Shown here: in pieces, positions 42,505 to 50,940 of the stretch | Position numbering within the stretch: position 1 is the first letter of the stretch | How the letters are laid out: the number at the start of each line of letters is the position of its first letter | Assembly (NCBI RefSeq): GCF_030388665.1 | Contig: NZ_CP128846.1 | Location: 4,600,501 to 4,664,500 of the forward strand | Direction: 5' to 3' | DNA: 64,000 nucleotides | Source of the DNA: Streptomyces flavofungini | Lineage (GTDB): Bacteria > Actinomycetota > Actinomycetes > Streptomycetales > Streptomycetaceae | Program-made: the position numbers and the translations under genes | Notes under the pieces: model-generated | What the model was told of the DNA's origin: nothing | Databases searched by the model: none | The model's input: the letters and a program-made list of their open reading frames with translations, nothing else

Positions 42505-43788
42505 TCAGGCGCGCGGCCGCTCCTTGCGCTCCCACCAGTCGAAGCGCAGGCACAGCTTCCCGCCGAGCCAGTACTCGACCCAGTCGCCGAGGTCCAGCGG
42601 CGCGCAGTGCGGCGGCCGCACCGGAGCGGTCGGTTCGGTCGGCTTCGGCGTCGGGTTCACCGGCAGGCCGGAGAGCGCCTCGCGGTACACCTTCGTGGAC
42701 CTGGGGTTGTCCTTGCACTGCCACACACCGTGCGGGCAGTAGTCCGTGACCGTGTTGTACAGCGGCTTGTGCTCGTCCATCCACTTCAGCATCCGGCGCA
42801 TGTACTCGTCGTTGTCGCCGTTGCGGAAGAGGCCCCATTCCGGATACGAGATGGGCTTCTTGTGGGCCTTCGCGAAATCCACGTGGTGCTGGAGCCCGTA
42901 CTCCTCCGTCACCTGCTGGTCGAACGTCACACCGCTGGGCTGATCGTACGAATCGAGGCCGATGATGTCGACCACATCGTCACCGGGATAGCAATCGGTC
43001 CACGGAATGGCGTCCCGACCGCGATTCGGGGTGAAATCGAACTTGAATTTCTGCCCCGGCACCGAACGCATCGTGGTGACGATTCGTTTCCAGTACGTCT
43101 TCCAGGATTCCGGATCCGGACCGCAACGATGGGTGTACGTGGTGCCGTTCATCTCCCAGCCGAGCACGATCACCGTGTCCGGCACCCCGAGGTCGACGAG
43201 CCGCTTCGCGAGGACGCGGAAGTGCTCGTCGAAGAGCCCGGACGCGCCCTGGCGCAGCATCGCGCGCACCTGCCAGTCGCCGAGGCGGTCCTCGTTGCGC
43301 TCCAGCATCGGCACGTTCAGGACGAACATCCGGTCGTCCTTGGCCTTGCGCCACTGCGCCCAGCTCTCCAGGAAGCGCGGCGCGCCCTCGATGTTGCTCC
43401 ACCGGTCGCCGGGCAGGTACGTGTGCCCGACCCGCAGCTCGGTCCCGTCCAGCCACTTGCTCAGCTCGGTCATGCGGTCGACGCCGAGGGGGCCGTAGTC
43501 GAGGTAGGCGCCGATGGCGGGCTGCTCGGGGGCCTCGGGCGCGGGGCTTCCGGTGGGGGTGGGGCTTCCGGTGGGGGCCGGGCTCTGCGCGGGGGCCGGG
43601 GTCTGCGCCGGGTCCTGGGCCGGGCTCTGCGCGGGCGCGGGCGTCGGTTCCGCTGCGGGCGCCTTCCCGGCGGTGTGTCCGGGCACGGCGACCACAGCCG
43701 TCGACGCGATCACTCCGGCAGCGATGAAGGCCAGCCGTTTTCCGCGCCGCCCCTGTCCCTTGCTGCGTCGGCTACGCCGTGGGTTCAT
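42505..43788 (-). CDS. secreted GH26-like glycoside hydrolase
   Basis: A 427-residue protein. A basic N terminus and signal (about 1-40) are followed by a Pro/Ala/Gln repeat linker (about 45-90) and a TIM-barrel domain. The likely acid/base Glu is in VLGWEMNGTTYTH and the likely nucleophile Glu in ISYPEWG, the GH26 arrangement. A C-terminal region with Cys and Trp (CLRFDWWERK) could be a small binding module. It may trim or release the polysaccharide made by the facing operon, for example a mannan-like chain; substrate is inference. The ATG at 43788 begins MNPRRSRRSKG. Confidence 0.82.
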   Translation of the reverse strand: MNPRRSRRSKGQGRRGKRLAFIAAGVIASTAVVAVPGHTAGKAPAAEPTPAPAQSPAQDPAQTPAPAQSPAPTGSPTPTGSPAPEAPEQPAIGAYLDYGPLGVDRMTELSKWLDGTELRVGHTYLPGDRWSNIEGAPRFLESWAQWRKAKDDRMFVLNVPMLERNEDRLGDWQVRAMLRQGASGLFDEHFRVLAKRLVDLGVPDTVIVLGWEMNGTTYTHRCGPDPESWKTYWKRIVTTMRSVPGQKFKFDFTPNRGRDAIPWTDCYPGDDVVDIIGLDSYDQPSGVTFDQQVTEEYGLQHHVDFAKAHKKPISYPEWGLFRNGDNDEYMRRMLKWMDEHKPLYNTVTDYCPHGVWQCKDNPRSTKVYREALSGLPVNPTPKPTEPTAPVRPPHCAPLDLGDWVEYWLGGKLCLRFDWWERKERPRA

Positions 43789-43955
43789 GACTGCTCCTCG
43801 TGGACCGGTCACACACATATCTGACACATATCTGACGCGATGGATCGCTGCCGCTACTGACGTTCCGTCATATGTATTTCTTTTGCGCCAATCGAGTCTT
43901 TAATCCTCCGCGACCGTACATCGCCCCATTGGGCGAGCGATCAGTAAGGCCGACC

Positions 43956-45356
43956 TTGCATTCTCTGGACACACGCGTTCCCGCGGTCCTGCTGCGGATC
44001 GACCGGAATCCCTTTCACCACGGCACGCTGGGAGCGGTGCGCTCCCTCGGCCGCGACGGCGTGGAGGTGCACCTGGTGGCCGACGACGAGCACACCCCGG
44101 TCGCCCGCTCCCGCCACCTCCACCGCATGCACCCGCCACCGGCGCCCGCGGCCACCCCCGAGGACGTCCGCGCGGTCCTGCTGCGGGTCGCCGCCCGCGT
44201 CGGCCGCCCCGCCGTCCTGATCCCCCTGGACGACGCGGGCGCCCTCGCCGTCGACGCCGTCCGCGACGCCCTCGCCGACCGCTATCTGCTGCCCCGGCCC
44301 GCCCCCGGCCTGCCAGGACGCCTCGCCGACAAGGCCGCCCTCGCGGCCCTGTGCGCGCGCCTCGGCGTGGCGCACCCACCGACGGTCGCGCCCACGACAC
44401 CCGCCGACGCGGCCGGGACGGTGACGGCCCTGGGCGCCCCGGTGGTGGCGAAGTGGAGCCGCCCCTGGCTGCTGCCCCGCGACAGCGGACTGCGCAGCGC
44501 CGTCCTGGTCCGCTCCCCGCGCGAGGCGGCGGACCTGCACGCACGCACCGCGACCGCGGGCAGCCGCCTGCTGCTCCAGGCGTACCTCCCCGGCGGCCCC
44601 GACGCCGATTGGTTCGTGCACGGGTACGTCGGCCGCGACGGCGAGGTGTTCGGCGGCGGGACGGGCCGCAAGCTCCGGGCCAGACCCCGCGCGGCCGGGC
44701 TCACGGCCGTCGGCGAGTGGGCGGACGACGCGGGCCTGTGGGCGCTGGCCCGGCGGCTGCTCGCCGGCCTCGGCTACCGGGGCGTGTTCGACCTGGACTT
44801 CCGCAGGGACGCCCGCACCGGCACGTACCACCTGCTCGACTTCAACCCGCGCCCCGGCGCCCAGTTCCGCCTCTTCGCCGACGGCTCGGGCACCGACGTG
44901 GTGCGCGCCGCCCACCTCGACCTGACGCACCGCCCGGTCCCGGCCGCCGCCCCGCTGCCGGGCCGCGCCTTCGTGGTGGAGAACTACGCGCCGCTGACGG
45001 CCCTGCGCACCCGGCTCACCCCGCGCCGCACCCCCCGGCTCCCGGAACGCAGGCCGCCCGCCCCGGAGTTCGCCTGGTCCGGCACCGACTCCGCCGACGA
45101 CCCGGGCCCGGCCGCCGACCTGTGGCGCCGCTGGCGCCGCCACGTCCTGCGCCGCGCCCGCGCCCGGCTGGCGGACGGCACCCGGAACATCCTGCTGACG
45201 CTGTCCACCAGGGCACGGGAGACCACCTCCGCAGCCCTGCCCGGCACACCCCTGCCCGGCACACCGCTGTCCAGCACACCCCTGCCCGGCACACCGCTGT
45301 CCGGCACACCGCTGTCCGGCACGACGAACAGAGAGCGAGCGGTCTCCGATGCATGA
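43956..45356 (+). CDS. ATP-grasp family protein
   Basis: A 466-residue protein. Residues 1-110 form a pre-ATP-grasp domain (VPAVLLRIDRNPFHHGTLGAVRSL). An ATP-grasp core covers about 120-330, with GRLADKAALAALCARLGV, VVAKWSRPW and FDLDFRRDARTGTYHLLDFNPRPG as the Mg-ATP site. Ligases of this class join a carboxylate to an amine or thiol; the substrate is unknown. The start is uncertain: TTG 43956 begins MHSLDTRVPAV, while ATG 43872 lacks a ribosome site. The tail is a (P)LPGTP repeat encoded by a 15-bp minisatellite. It overlaps the flavoprotein gene by 8 bases. Confidence 0.8.
   Translation: MHSLDTRVPAVLLRIDRNPFHHGTLGAVRSLGRDGVEVHLVADDEHTPVARSRHLHRMHPPPAPAATPEDVRAVLLRVAARVGRPAVLIPLDDAGALAVDAVRDALADRYLLPRPAPGLPGRLADKAALAALCARLGVAHPPTVAPTTPADAAGTVTALGAPVVAKWSRPWLLPRDSGLRSAVLVRSPREAADLHARTATAGSRLLLQAYLPGGPDADWFVHGYVGRDGEVFGGGTGRKLRARPRAAGLTAVGEWADDAGLWALARRLLAGLGYRGVFDLDFRRDARTGTYHLLDFNPRPGAQFRLFADGSGTDVVRAAHLDLTHRPVPAAAPLPGRAFVVENYAPLTALRTRLTPRRTPRLPERRPPAPEFAWSGTDSADDPGPAADLWRRWRRHVLRRARARLADGTRNILLTLSTRARETTSAALPGTPLPGTPLSSTPLPGTPLSGTPLSGTTNRERAVSDA
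45237..45326 (+). repeat. 15-bp minisatellite at the 3' end of the ATP-grasp gene
   Basis: Six head-to-tail copies of ctg(c/t)cc(g/a)gcacacc(c/g) encode a Leu-Pro/Ser-Gly/Ser-Thr-Pro repeat. As the unit is a multiple of three, copy-number change would keep the frame. Confidence 0.88.
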
Positions 45357-46647
45357 CCTGCTGATCGTGGGAGCGGGCCCCTACGGCCTGTCGATCGCCG
45401 CGCACGCCGCGGCGGCGGGCCTGGACGTACGCGTCTTCGGCAAGCCCATGGCTTCCTGGCGCGACCACATGCCCCGCGGCATGTTCCTGAAGTCCGAGCC
45501 CTGGGCCTCCGACCTCTCCGACCCCGGCGCCCGCTACGGCCTGGCCGCGTACTGCGCCCGCGAGGGCCTGCGCGCGGAGCACGGGGTCCCGCTGCCGGTC
45601 GAGCACTTCGCCGCGTACGGCCTGTGGTTCGCCGAGCGGGCCGCGCCACCGGTCGACGAGCGCCTGATCCGGTCGGTCCGCCCGCGCGCGGACGGCTTCG
45701 CCGTCACGACCGCCGACGGCGAGACCTGCCACGGCCGCACGGTGGCACTCGCCGTCGGCGTCATGCCGTTCGTCGAAATCCCCTCCCTGGTACGGGGCCT
45801 GGGCCCCGCCCACGTCTCGCACAGCAGCCACCACGCGGACCTGCGCCCCCTGCGCGACAAGGACGTCACGGTGCTCGGCGCGGGCCAGGCCGCCCTGGAG
45901 ACGGCCGCGCTCCTCGCCGAACAGGGCACCCGCGTACGCGTCCTGGCGCGCGCCCCGCAGGTGCGCTGGAACACCTTGCCGCCCTCCCTCGACCGCCCCT
46001 GGTGGCAGTCGGCCCGCGCCCCGCACAGCGGCCTCGGCTGCGGCTGGCGCAACTGGTTCTACGCCGAACGCCCCGGCCTGTTCCGGCTGCTCCCGGAACC
46101 CACCCGCGCCCGTGTCTGCGCCACGGCCCTCGGCCCGGCGGGCGCCTGGTGGGTACGGGACCGTGTCGAGGGAGGGACGACGGCCGGGGCAGCGGGCTCA
46201 GGCACCGCGATCGAGATCGTCACCGGACACCGGCTGACCGGCGCCCGCCATCACGACGGCCAGGTGCTCCTGGACACCCAAGGACCGGAAGGCGCCGCGG
46301 TCTTCGAGACCGACCACGTCCTCGCGGCCACCGGCTTCCGCGCCCTGACCCACCGCATCGACGTGCTCGACCTGGGCGTCCGGGACACCCTGCGCCGACT
46401 CCCCGACGGATCCCCGTACGTGGACAGCGCGTTCGAGACCTCCCTGCCCGGTCTGTTCGTCGCCGGCCTGCCGACCGCGTCGAGCTTCGGCCCCGCGATG
46501 CGCTTCGTCCAGGGCGCGGGCTTCACGGCGGCACGTCTCGTCACGGGGGTCCGCCGGCGGGTGCGGCGCCTCGGCTCCGTACCGGTGGCACGCGGCGCCG
46601 AGGCCCCCGACAGGTCGCCGTACGCGAGCGGGACGCCCGGACACTGA
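45349..46647 (+). CDS. FAD-dependent monooxygenase/oxidoreductase
   Basis: A 432-residue flavoprotein. It has two Rossmann motifs: LLIVGAGPYGLSIAAHA at the N terminus for FAD and VTVLGAGQAALETAALLA near residue 165 for NAD(P). It ends with LPGLFVAGLPTASSFGPAMRF. The layout resembles flavin-containing monooxygenases and N-hydroxylases. The overlap with the ATP-grasp gene suggests that the two act on one small molecule, but neither substrate can be read from sequence. Confidence 0.85.
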   Translation: MHDLLIVGAGPYGLSIAAHAAAAGLDVRVFGKPMASWRDHMPRGMFLKSEPWASDLSDPGARYGLAAYCAREGLRAEHGVPLPVEHFAAYGLWFAERAAPPVDERLIRSVRPRADGFAVTTADGETCHGRTVALAVGVMPFVEIPSLVRGLGPAHVSHSSHHADLRPLRDKDVTVLGAGQAALETAALLAEQGTRVRVLARAPQVRWNTLPPSLDRPWWQSARAPHSGLGCGWRNWFYAERPGLFRLLPEPTRARVCATALGPAGAWWVRDRVEGGTTAGAAGSGTAIEIVTGHRLTGARHHDGQVLLDTQGPEGAAVFETDHVLAATGFRALTHRIDVLDLGVRDTLRRLPDGSPYVDSAFETSLPGLFVAGLPTASSFGPAMRFVQGAGFTAARLVTGVRRRVRRLGSVPVARGAEAPDRSPYASGTPGH

Positions 46648-46662
46648 GGGCGCCGCAACACC

Positions 46663-46735
46663 AAGCCGCACGCACCCAGCCGCACGCACCGAGCCGCGTA
46701 CACGAAGCCATACGCACGAAGCCGCACACACGAAG
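46663..46735. repeat. imperfect 14-15 bp repeats
   Basis: Variants of agccgcacgcacc (agccgcgtacacg, agccatacgcacg, agccgcacacacg) fill the gap between the flavoprotein gene and the long chaplin gene. No gene is seen. Confidence 0.75.
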
Positions 46736-46796
46736 CGGACGGGCCGCCGTCGACCCGTCCGCTTCAGTACCGCTGCTTTTGTGACGACCGCGTGGT

Positions 46797-47723
46797 TCAG
46801 GACGTGCTGCGTCCGCGCCGGTAGAGGAGCGCCCCGCCGACCAGCAGCCCGGCGCCGGCCGCGGCGGCCGCGAGGGCGTTCTGGTCCATGCCGGTCGCGG
46901 CGAGCTGGTCGACGTGCTCCGGCGCCTCGGCGCGCACGGCGGGACGCGGCGGCCGGGCGGCCGTGGAGGCCTGGAGGAACTCCGGCGCCCTGGGCACGGT
47001 GCGCGGCGCGCGCGGCGGCTCGGGCGGCGTGACCTGCTCGACGGGACGCTCGGGCTTGACCGGCGGCACGTGCGGCTCGGGCTCCGGGGGCGCCTCCTCG
47101 GGCGCCTGGCCGCACTTGTTGCCGGTGGTCCCGGAGAGCGCCGCGACGACCTCGACGGCGTTGCCGCACGCGTTGATCGGCACGTCGAACGGTGCCGAGA
47201 GGAGGTTGCCCGCCAGCACGCCGGGCGAGTGGGACGCCTCGCCGTGGGCGCCGGTGCCGCCGTCGTCCGCGGGTGCCGGGGTCTCCGGCTCGGTCGCGGG
47301 CTTCTGCGCGGGCGCGTGGGCCGGGGCCGGGGCGGAGACCGAGGCGGGCGCGGGGGCCGCGCGCTCCGGGGCGGGCGCGGGGTTGGGCGCGGGCTTCGGC
47401 ACGGGCGCGGGCGCGGGCTTCGGCGCGGCCTCGCGCTGTGGCGGGGCGGCACGTTCCGGTGCCCGTTCGGCGGTCGGGGACGAGGTGTGCGCGCACGAGT
47501 TGCCCATGGCCGGGTTTCCCACGCCCACGCCGTTCACCGAGTTGCCGCAGACGTTCAGCGGCACCTCGAGCGGGGCTTGCACGTTGTTGCCCGACAAGAA
47601 GCCGGGCGAGCCCGCGGCCTGTCCGTGCGCATCGGCTGCGGCGAACGCGGACTGGCCGGGCAGGGACAGGATGCTCGTCGCGGCCGCCGCCGAGAGCACC
47701 CCTTTGGTGAGGGCCTGTCGCAA
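46797..47723 (-). CDS. long chaplin with two chaplin domains and LAATG sorting signal
   Basis: A 308-residue protein. The signal peptide is residues 1-29. Chaplin domain 1 (about 33-78) has C59 and C77 and NPAMGN. A Pro/Ala/Lys-rich linker covers about 82-155. Chaplin domain 2 (about 164-205) has C186 and C204 but lacks NPAFGN (ALSGTTGNKC). A second Pro/Glu linker leads to the sorting signal LAATG at 274-278, a hydrophobic helix and YRRGR. Long chaplins are anchored to the wall by class E sortases and nucleate the short chaplins. Both domains diverge from consensus. Confidence 0.93.
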   Translation of the reverse strand: MRQALTKGVLSAAAATSILSLPGQSAFAAADAHGQAAGSPGFLSGNNVQAPLEVPLNVCGNSVNGVGVGNPAMGNSCAHTSSPTAERAPERAAPPQREAAPKPAPAPVPKPAPNPAPAPERAAPAPASVSAPAPAHAPAQKPATEPETPAPADDGGTGAHGEASHSPGVLAGNLLSAPFDVPINACGNAVEVVAALSGTTGNKCGQAPEEAPPEPEPHVPPVKPERPVEQVTPPEPPRAPRTVPRAPEFLQASTAARPPRPAVRAEAPEHVDQLAATGMDQNALAAAAAGAGLLVGGALLYRRGRSTS

Positions 47724-47828
47724 TCTAATGGTCTTCCTGTGAGCGAAGGGAAGCCGGCCTTGGGGCCCGGAGGCCTGCCAAGGCCGGCGGTGACACGACC
47801 TGGAGGGCCGGGTCGCTACATCACTGCG

Positions 47829-48062
47829 TCAGTCGTTGACGCAGGTGTTGCCGAACGCCGGGTTCAGCAGCGCGAGGAAGTCGGCGCTGTTGCCGCACAC
47901 GTTGACGGGAACGTGGACGGGAACCTGCACGAGGTTGCCGGAAAGGACACCCGGGGAGTGGGCAGCCACACCGTCGGCACCCGCGTCGGCGAATGCCGGG
48001 GCACCGAAGCTCAGTGCCAGGACAGCACCAGCGATGACGGTTGCGCTCTTCTTGAGCTTCAC
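47829..48062 (-). CDS. short chaplin
   Basis: A 77-residue canonical short chaplin. The signal peptide (about 1-25) ends PAFADAG. The domain has HSPGVLSGNLVQVPVHVPVN, both cysteines (VCGN, NTCVND) and NPAFGN. The GTG start is preceded by GAAGGGAAG. It lies between the long chaplin and the rodlins, as chpD does near rdlA in S. coelicolor, so a ChpD-like role is likely. Confidence 0.92.
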   Translation of the reverse strand: MKLKKSATVIAGAVLALSFGAPAFADAGADGVAAHSPGVLSGNLVQVPVHVPVNVCGNSADFLALLNPAFGNTCVND

Positions 48063-48362
48063 AGATCTTCCCTTCTGACCGGTCGCGCCTTAACGGCGGT
48101 GAGAGCCGGGCGGGCAGTATCTTCACCCGCACCGCGACCTGAGTCCTGACCAACGACCAGCCCGCGCGGAAGAAACCGCCATAGGCCCCTGAATTCCCAG
48201 GTTCACCCGACTGCTGCCGGGAAAGTCATTGCGTGACGGTATGCACGAAGCGGTACGTGAAGTCGTATGCGATGCCGGACGTGAAGGCGTACCGAAGAAG
48301 TCGGTTGCCGAATTCCCGCCCAAGCCGTCCCGAATTGCTGAGCACGGCATGAAAAAGCCGCT

Positions 48363-48397
48363 CGGGCCACCCCGCTCGAAGGAGTCGGGGCGGCCCG
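48363..48397 (-). terminator. rodlin terminator
   Basis: A 12-bp inverted repeat (cgggccaccccg and cggggcggcccg) lies 24 bases past the rodlin stop. Its one mismatch is a T-G wobble on the minus strand, which favours that direction. The rest of the 358-base gap 48063-48420 shows nothing else clear. Confidence 0.65.
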
Positions 48398-48420
48398 GGC
48401 GGTCGCTGCGGCGTGAACGA

Positions 48421-48831
48421 TCAGCCGTTGTGCTCGCCGTTGCCGGAGAGGACCGGGATGTCGCTGAGGATGTGCGACAGCGGCTCGTCGCCCTTGGCCT
48501 GCGTGGAGTTCTCCGTGCACTGCTGGTTCTGCGGCGCCGACAGGATCGGGATGTCCTGGACCGCGACCGGCACGACACCGACGATGGAGCCGATGTTGCC
48601 CTTGATCGGCAGGCCGACACAGGGCTTGTTCAGGGACCCCTGGACGAGGGACAGCTGCGGGCTCATGTCGCCCTTGGTGACGGAGTTGCCGAACGCCTGC
48701 TTGGCACCGTTGCCGCTCGCCGACTGGGTGCCGCCGTCGTCGCCGATCGCCATCGCGGCGGGGGCTGCGGTGGCCGAGATTCCGACGACGGAGACTGCGA
48801 CCGCAGCCGCTGCCATTGCCTTCTTGAGCAT
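48421..48831 (-). CDS. rodlin 1
   Basis: A 136-residue rodlin. The signal peptide (about 1-28) ends AAMAIGDD. The mature part has [42 protein letters not shown] and [24 protein letters not shown]. Rodlins align chaplin amyloid into the paired rodlet pattern of aerial hyphae and spores. It is divergent from rodlin 2 across 324 bases, as rdlA and rdlB are in S. coelicolor. Confidence 0.94.
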   Translation of the reverse strand: MLKKAMAAAAVAVSVVGISATAAPAAMAIGDDGGTQSASGNGAKQAFGNSVTKGDMSPQLSLVQGSLNKPCVGLPIKGNIGSIVGVVPVAVQDIPILSAPQNQQCTENSTQAKGDEPLSHILSDIPVLSGNGEHNG

Positions 48832-49155
48832 TTGCTGTTCCTTTTCTGGGCAGAAGCACAGGTTGCTGCGGGCTGCTCAACTCACCGTCGGACGTTTGGT
48901 TCCGCCCATTCACTCCATCGGATCTTTCCCGCGGACCGGTGGCGCCCGGCGCATTCACATAAATACACACCACCACGGGCGGCGCCGTACCGAACCATCG
49001 GATTATCCGCACAACGCCACCCGCACACCGACCCGAATCAGCATCGAATCCGAGCCGCCCGTGGGCCATAAGAGTGAACAGCAGCAACCCCGCATGGCTG
49101 CGGCAGTTGCTCAGGGTGCTCCACGGACGGGGTTCATATCCAGAAGGGAAATGCT
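48832..49155. promoter_or_regulatory. divergent rodlin intergenic region
   Basis: These 324 bases separate two rodlin genes transcribed away from each other and must carry both promoters. The local GC content is lower than average, but no sigma-factor site could be assigned with confidence. The ribosome site of rodlin 2 (AGAAGGGAA) is at its right end. Confidence 0.5.
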
Positions 49156-49566
49156 GTGCTCAAGAAGGTCATGGCTACGGCCGCGGTCACGGCTTCCGTC
49201 GTCGGTGCGTCGGCTGCCACTGCTTCCACGGCGTCCGCCATCGGTGACGACAGCGGCACCCAGACGATGAGCGGCAATCACGCCTCCCAGACGTTCGGCA
49301 ACTCCGCCACGTACGGGAACATGAGCCCGCAGATGGCGCTCATTCAGGGCTCCCTGAACAAGCCCTGTATCGCGCTGCCCGCCAAGGCGAATATCGGCTC
49401 CATCGTCGGCCTGGTGCCGGTCGCGGTCCAGGACATCCCGATCCTGTCGGCGCCGCAGAACCAGCAGTGCACGGAGAACTCCACGCAGGCCAAGGGCGAC
49501 GAGCCGCTGTCGCACCTGCTCAACGACATCCCGGTCCTCTCCGGCAACGGCGTCAACAACCACTGA
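49156..49566 (+). CDS. rodlin 2
   Basis: A 136-residue rodlin. A signal peptide ends near TASAIGDD. Cys71 (LNKPC) and Cys105 (QNQQC) are the only cysteines. The mature region is nearly the same as in the other two copies, with [19 protein letters not shown] and [12 protein letters not shown]. The GTG start with AGAAGGGAA upstream gives MLKKVMATAAV. An intrinsic terminator with a TTTT tail follows. Confidence 0.94.
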   Translation: MLKKVMATAAVTASVVGASAATASTASAIGDDSGTQTMSGNHASQTFGNSATYGNMSPQMALIQGSLNKPCIALPAKANIGSIVGLVPVAVQDIPILSAPQNQQCTENSTQAKGDEPLSHLLNDIPVLSGNGVNNH

Positions 49567-49581
49567 CACCGGCACCAAGTC

Positions 49582-49619
49582 CAGCGGGCCGCCACCTCTC
49601 CTCGGCGGCCCGCTGTTTT
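49582..49619 (+). terminator. intrinsic terminator of rodlin 2
   Basis: A perfect 12-bp inverted repeat, cagcgggccgcc, with a 10-base loop is followed directly by TTTT. Confidence 0.88.
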
Positions 49620-49781
49620 GGGCTTCCCGGACCGCTCGTCGGCTTTCGCCGCGCCCGCCCTCTTCTCCGCTCAGCACATTAATCGGCCGACCGGGCTAAT
49701 CGCCGAAACCGCGGTCTCATCGGCCAGTTGACCACCATGCGGCTCCGCAACGGAGCCTGTCTCCGAAGGGAATTCCTCACC

Positions 49782-50189
49782 ATGAAGAAGATCTTGGCAA
49801 CCGCCGCGATCGCCGCATCCGCCGCCGGCATGACGGCCGTCACCGCCCCCTCCGCCATGGCCATCGGCAATGACACGGGCACCACGTCCATCAGCGGCAA
49901 CGGCGCCGAGCAGACGTTCGGCAACTCCGCCACGCACGGCAACATGAGCCCCCAGATGTCCCTGGTCCAGGGCTCCCTGAACAAGCCCTGCCTCGGCCTG
50001 CCCGCCAAGGTCAACGCCGGTTCCATCGTCGGCCTGGTGCCGGTCGCGGTCCAGGACATCAACGTCCTGTCGGCGCCGCAGAACCAGCAGTGCACGGAGA
50101 ACTCCACGCAGGCCAAGGGCGACGAGCCGCTGTCGCACATCCTCAGCGACATCCCGATCCTCTCGGGCAACGGCGTCAACAACCACTGA
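49782..50189 (+). CDS. rodlin 3
   Basis: A 135-residue rodlin in the same orientation as rodlin 2. The signal peptide (MKKILATAAIAASAAGMTAV) ends near AMAIGND. The mature part again has [36 protein letters not shown] and [18 protein letters not shown]. The ATG is preceded by GAAGGGA. S. coelicolor has two rodlins, so this third copy is extra. It has its own hairpin terminator and probably its own promoter. Confidence 0.93.
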   Translation: MKKILATAAIAASAAGMTAVTAPSAMAIGNDTGTTSISGNGAEQTFGNSATHGNMSPQMSLVQGSLNKPCLGLPAKVNAGSIVGLVPVAVQDINVLSAPQNQQCTENSTQAKGDEPLSHILSDIPILSGNGVNNH

Positions 50190-50234
50190 CGCACCGGGGC
50201 CCGGTACGGCCCCGACGTCCGCAGCGCCGCACCA

Positions 50235-50266
50235 GGTGGCCGCCACGGTCTTCCGTGGCGGCCACC
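50235..50266 (+). terminator. rodlin 3 terminator
   Basis: A perfect 14-bp inverted repeat, ggtggccgccacgg, has a TCTT loop and lies 45 bases past the stop codon. Confidence 0.8.
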
Positions 50267-50321
50267 GCGCGTGCGGGGCCTGCCCCCCTTTGGCCGAGGC
50301 ACGCGGCCCGTCACGGAGCCC

Positions 50322-50909
50322 TCAGTAGCCGACGGTGAAGCGGCGCTGGACGAAGCGCGGCAGTTCCACCTCGTCGACCAGGGCGACGGCGGCGTCCTCG
50401 GCGGAGATGCGGCTGCGGCCTTCGGCGTCCAGGACGGGCTGGTCGCCGCCGACCCGTAAGCGTCCGGTGCGCTCGCCGGAGAAGATGTCCTCGGCCGGGC
50501 TGAAGTAGGTCCACAGCCGGTTGGAGGTGCGCAGGACGTTCAGGGCGTCCCGGTGGCCGCGCACCGCCGCCGCGTACTCGTGGGGCAGCCCGACCTCGTC
50601 GAGGGTGGCGGGCAGCAGCTCGTCGGAGTCGGCGCGCACCACGCCCGGCGCGACCTCCAGGCTGCCCGCGCCGCCGATCACGAGGAGCCGGGTGCGGGGG
50701 TGGCTCTCCAGGGCCTTCAGGAGGGCCCGCGCCACGGTGGCGTACACCGTGGGGTCGGCGATGGAGCGGCGCAGCGTGTCCGCCATGTCCTGCGCGGCGT
50801 TGCCGGGTTGGAACGCGCTGACCAGGACGTCGAGTCCGGGCAGCACCGCCGCTATGGACGCCGGGTCCAGGGCGTCGACCCCGGCCCGGCTGACGTTCTC
50901 CGTCCCCGG
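50322..50909 (-). pseudogene. NAD(P)-binding reductase (NmrA/SDR a5-like) lacking its 5' end
   Basis: The open frame covers about 196 codons and includes DPASIAAVLPGLDVLVSAF, LLVIGGAGSLEV, LRTSNRLWTYFSPAEDIF and a C-terminal EDAAVALVDEVE, as in NAD(P)H-binding reductases of the YwnB type. The first Rossmann strand with its GATGxxG dinucleotide motif (about 45-50 residues) is missing; an in-frame TAG stands at 50910-50912. Upstream, three 31-bp repeats lie where the gene start should be. It is most likely a remnant truncated by rearrangement. An internal start could still give a short protein without cofactor binding. Confidence 0.7.
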
Positions 50910-50940
50910 CTACCGGGCCCCCGACGGCGGCGCCGCCCCC

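Noticed and set aside
46663..46735. Short repeats as a CRISPR array
   Set aside because: The units are about 14 bp, imperfect and contiguous, with no spacers of constant length and no cas genes.
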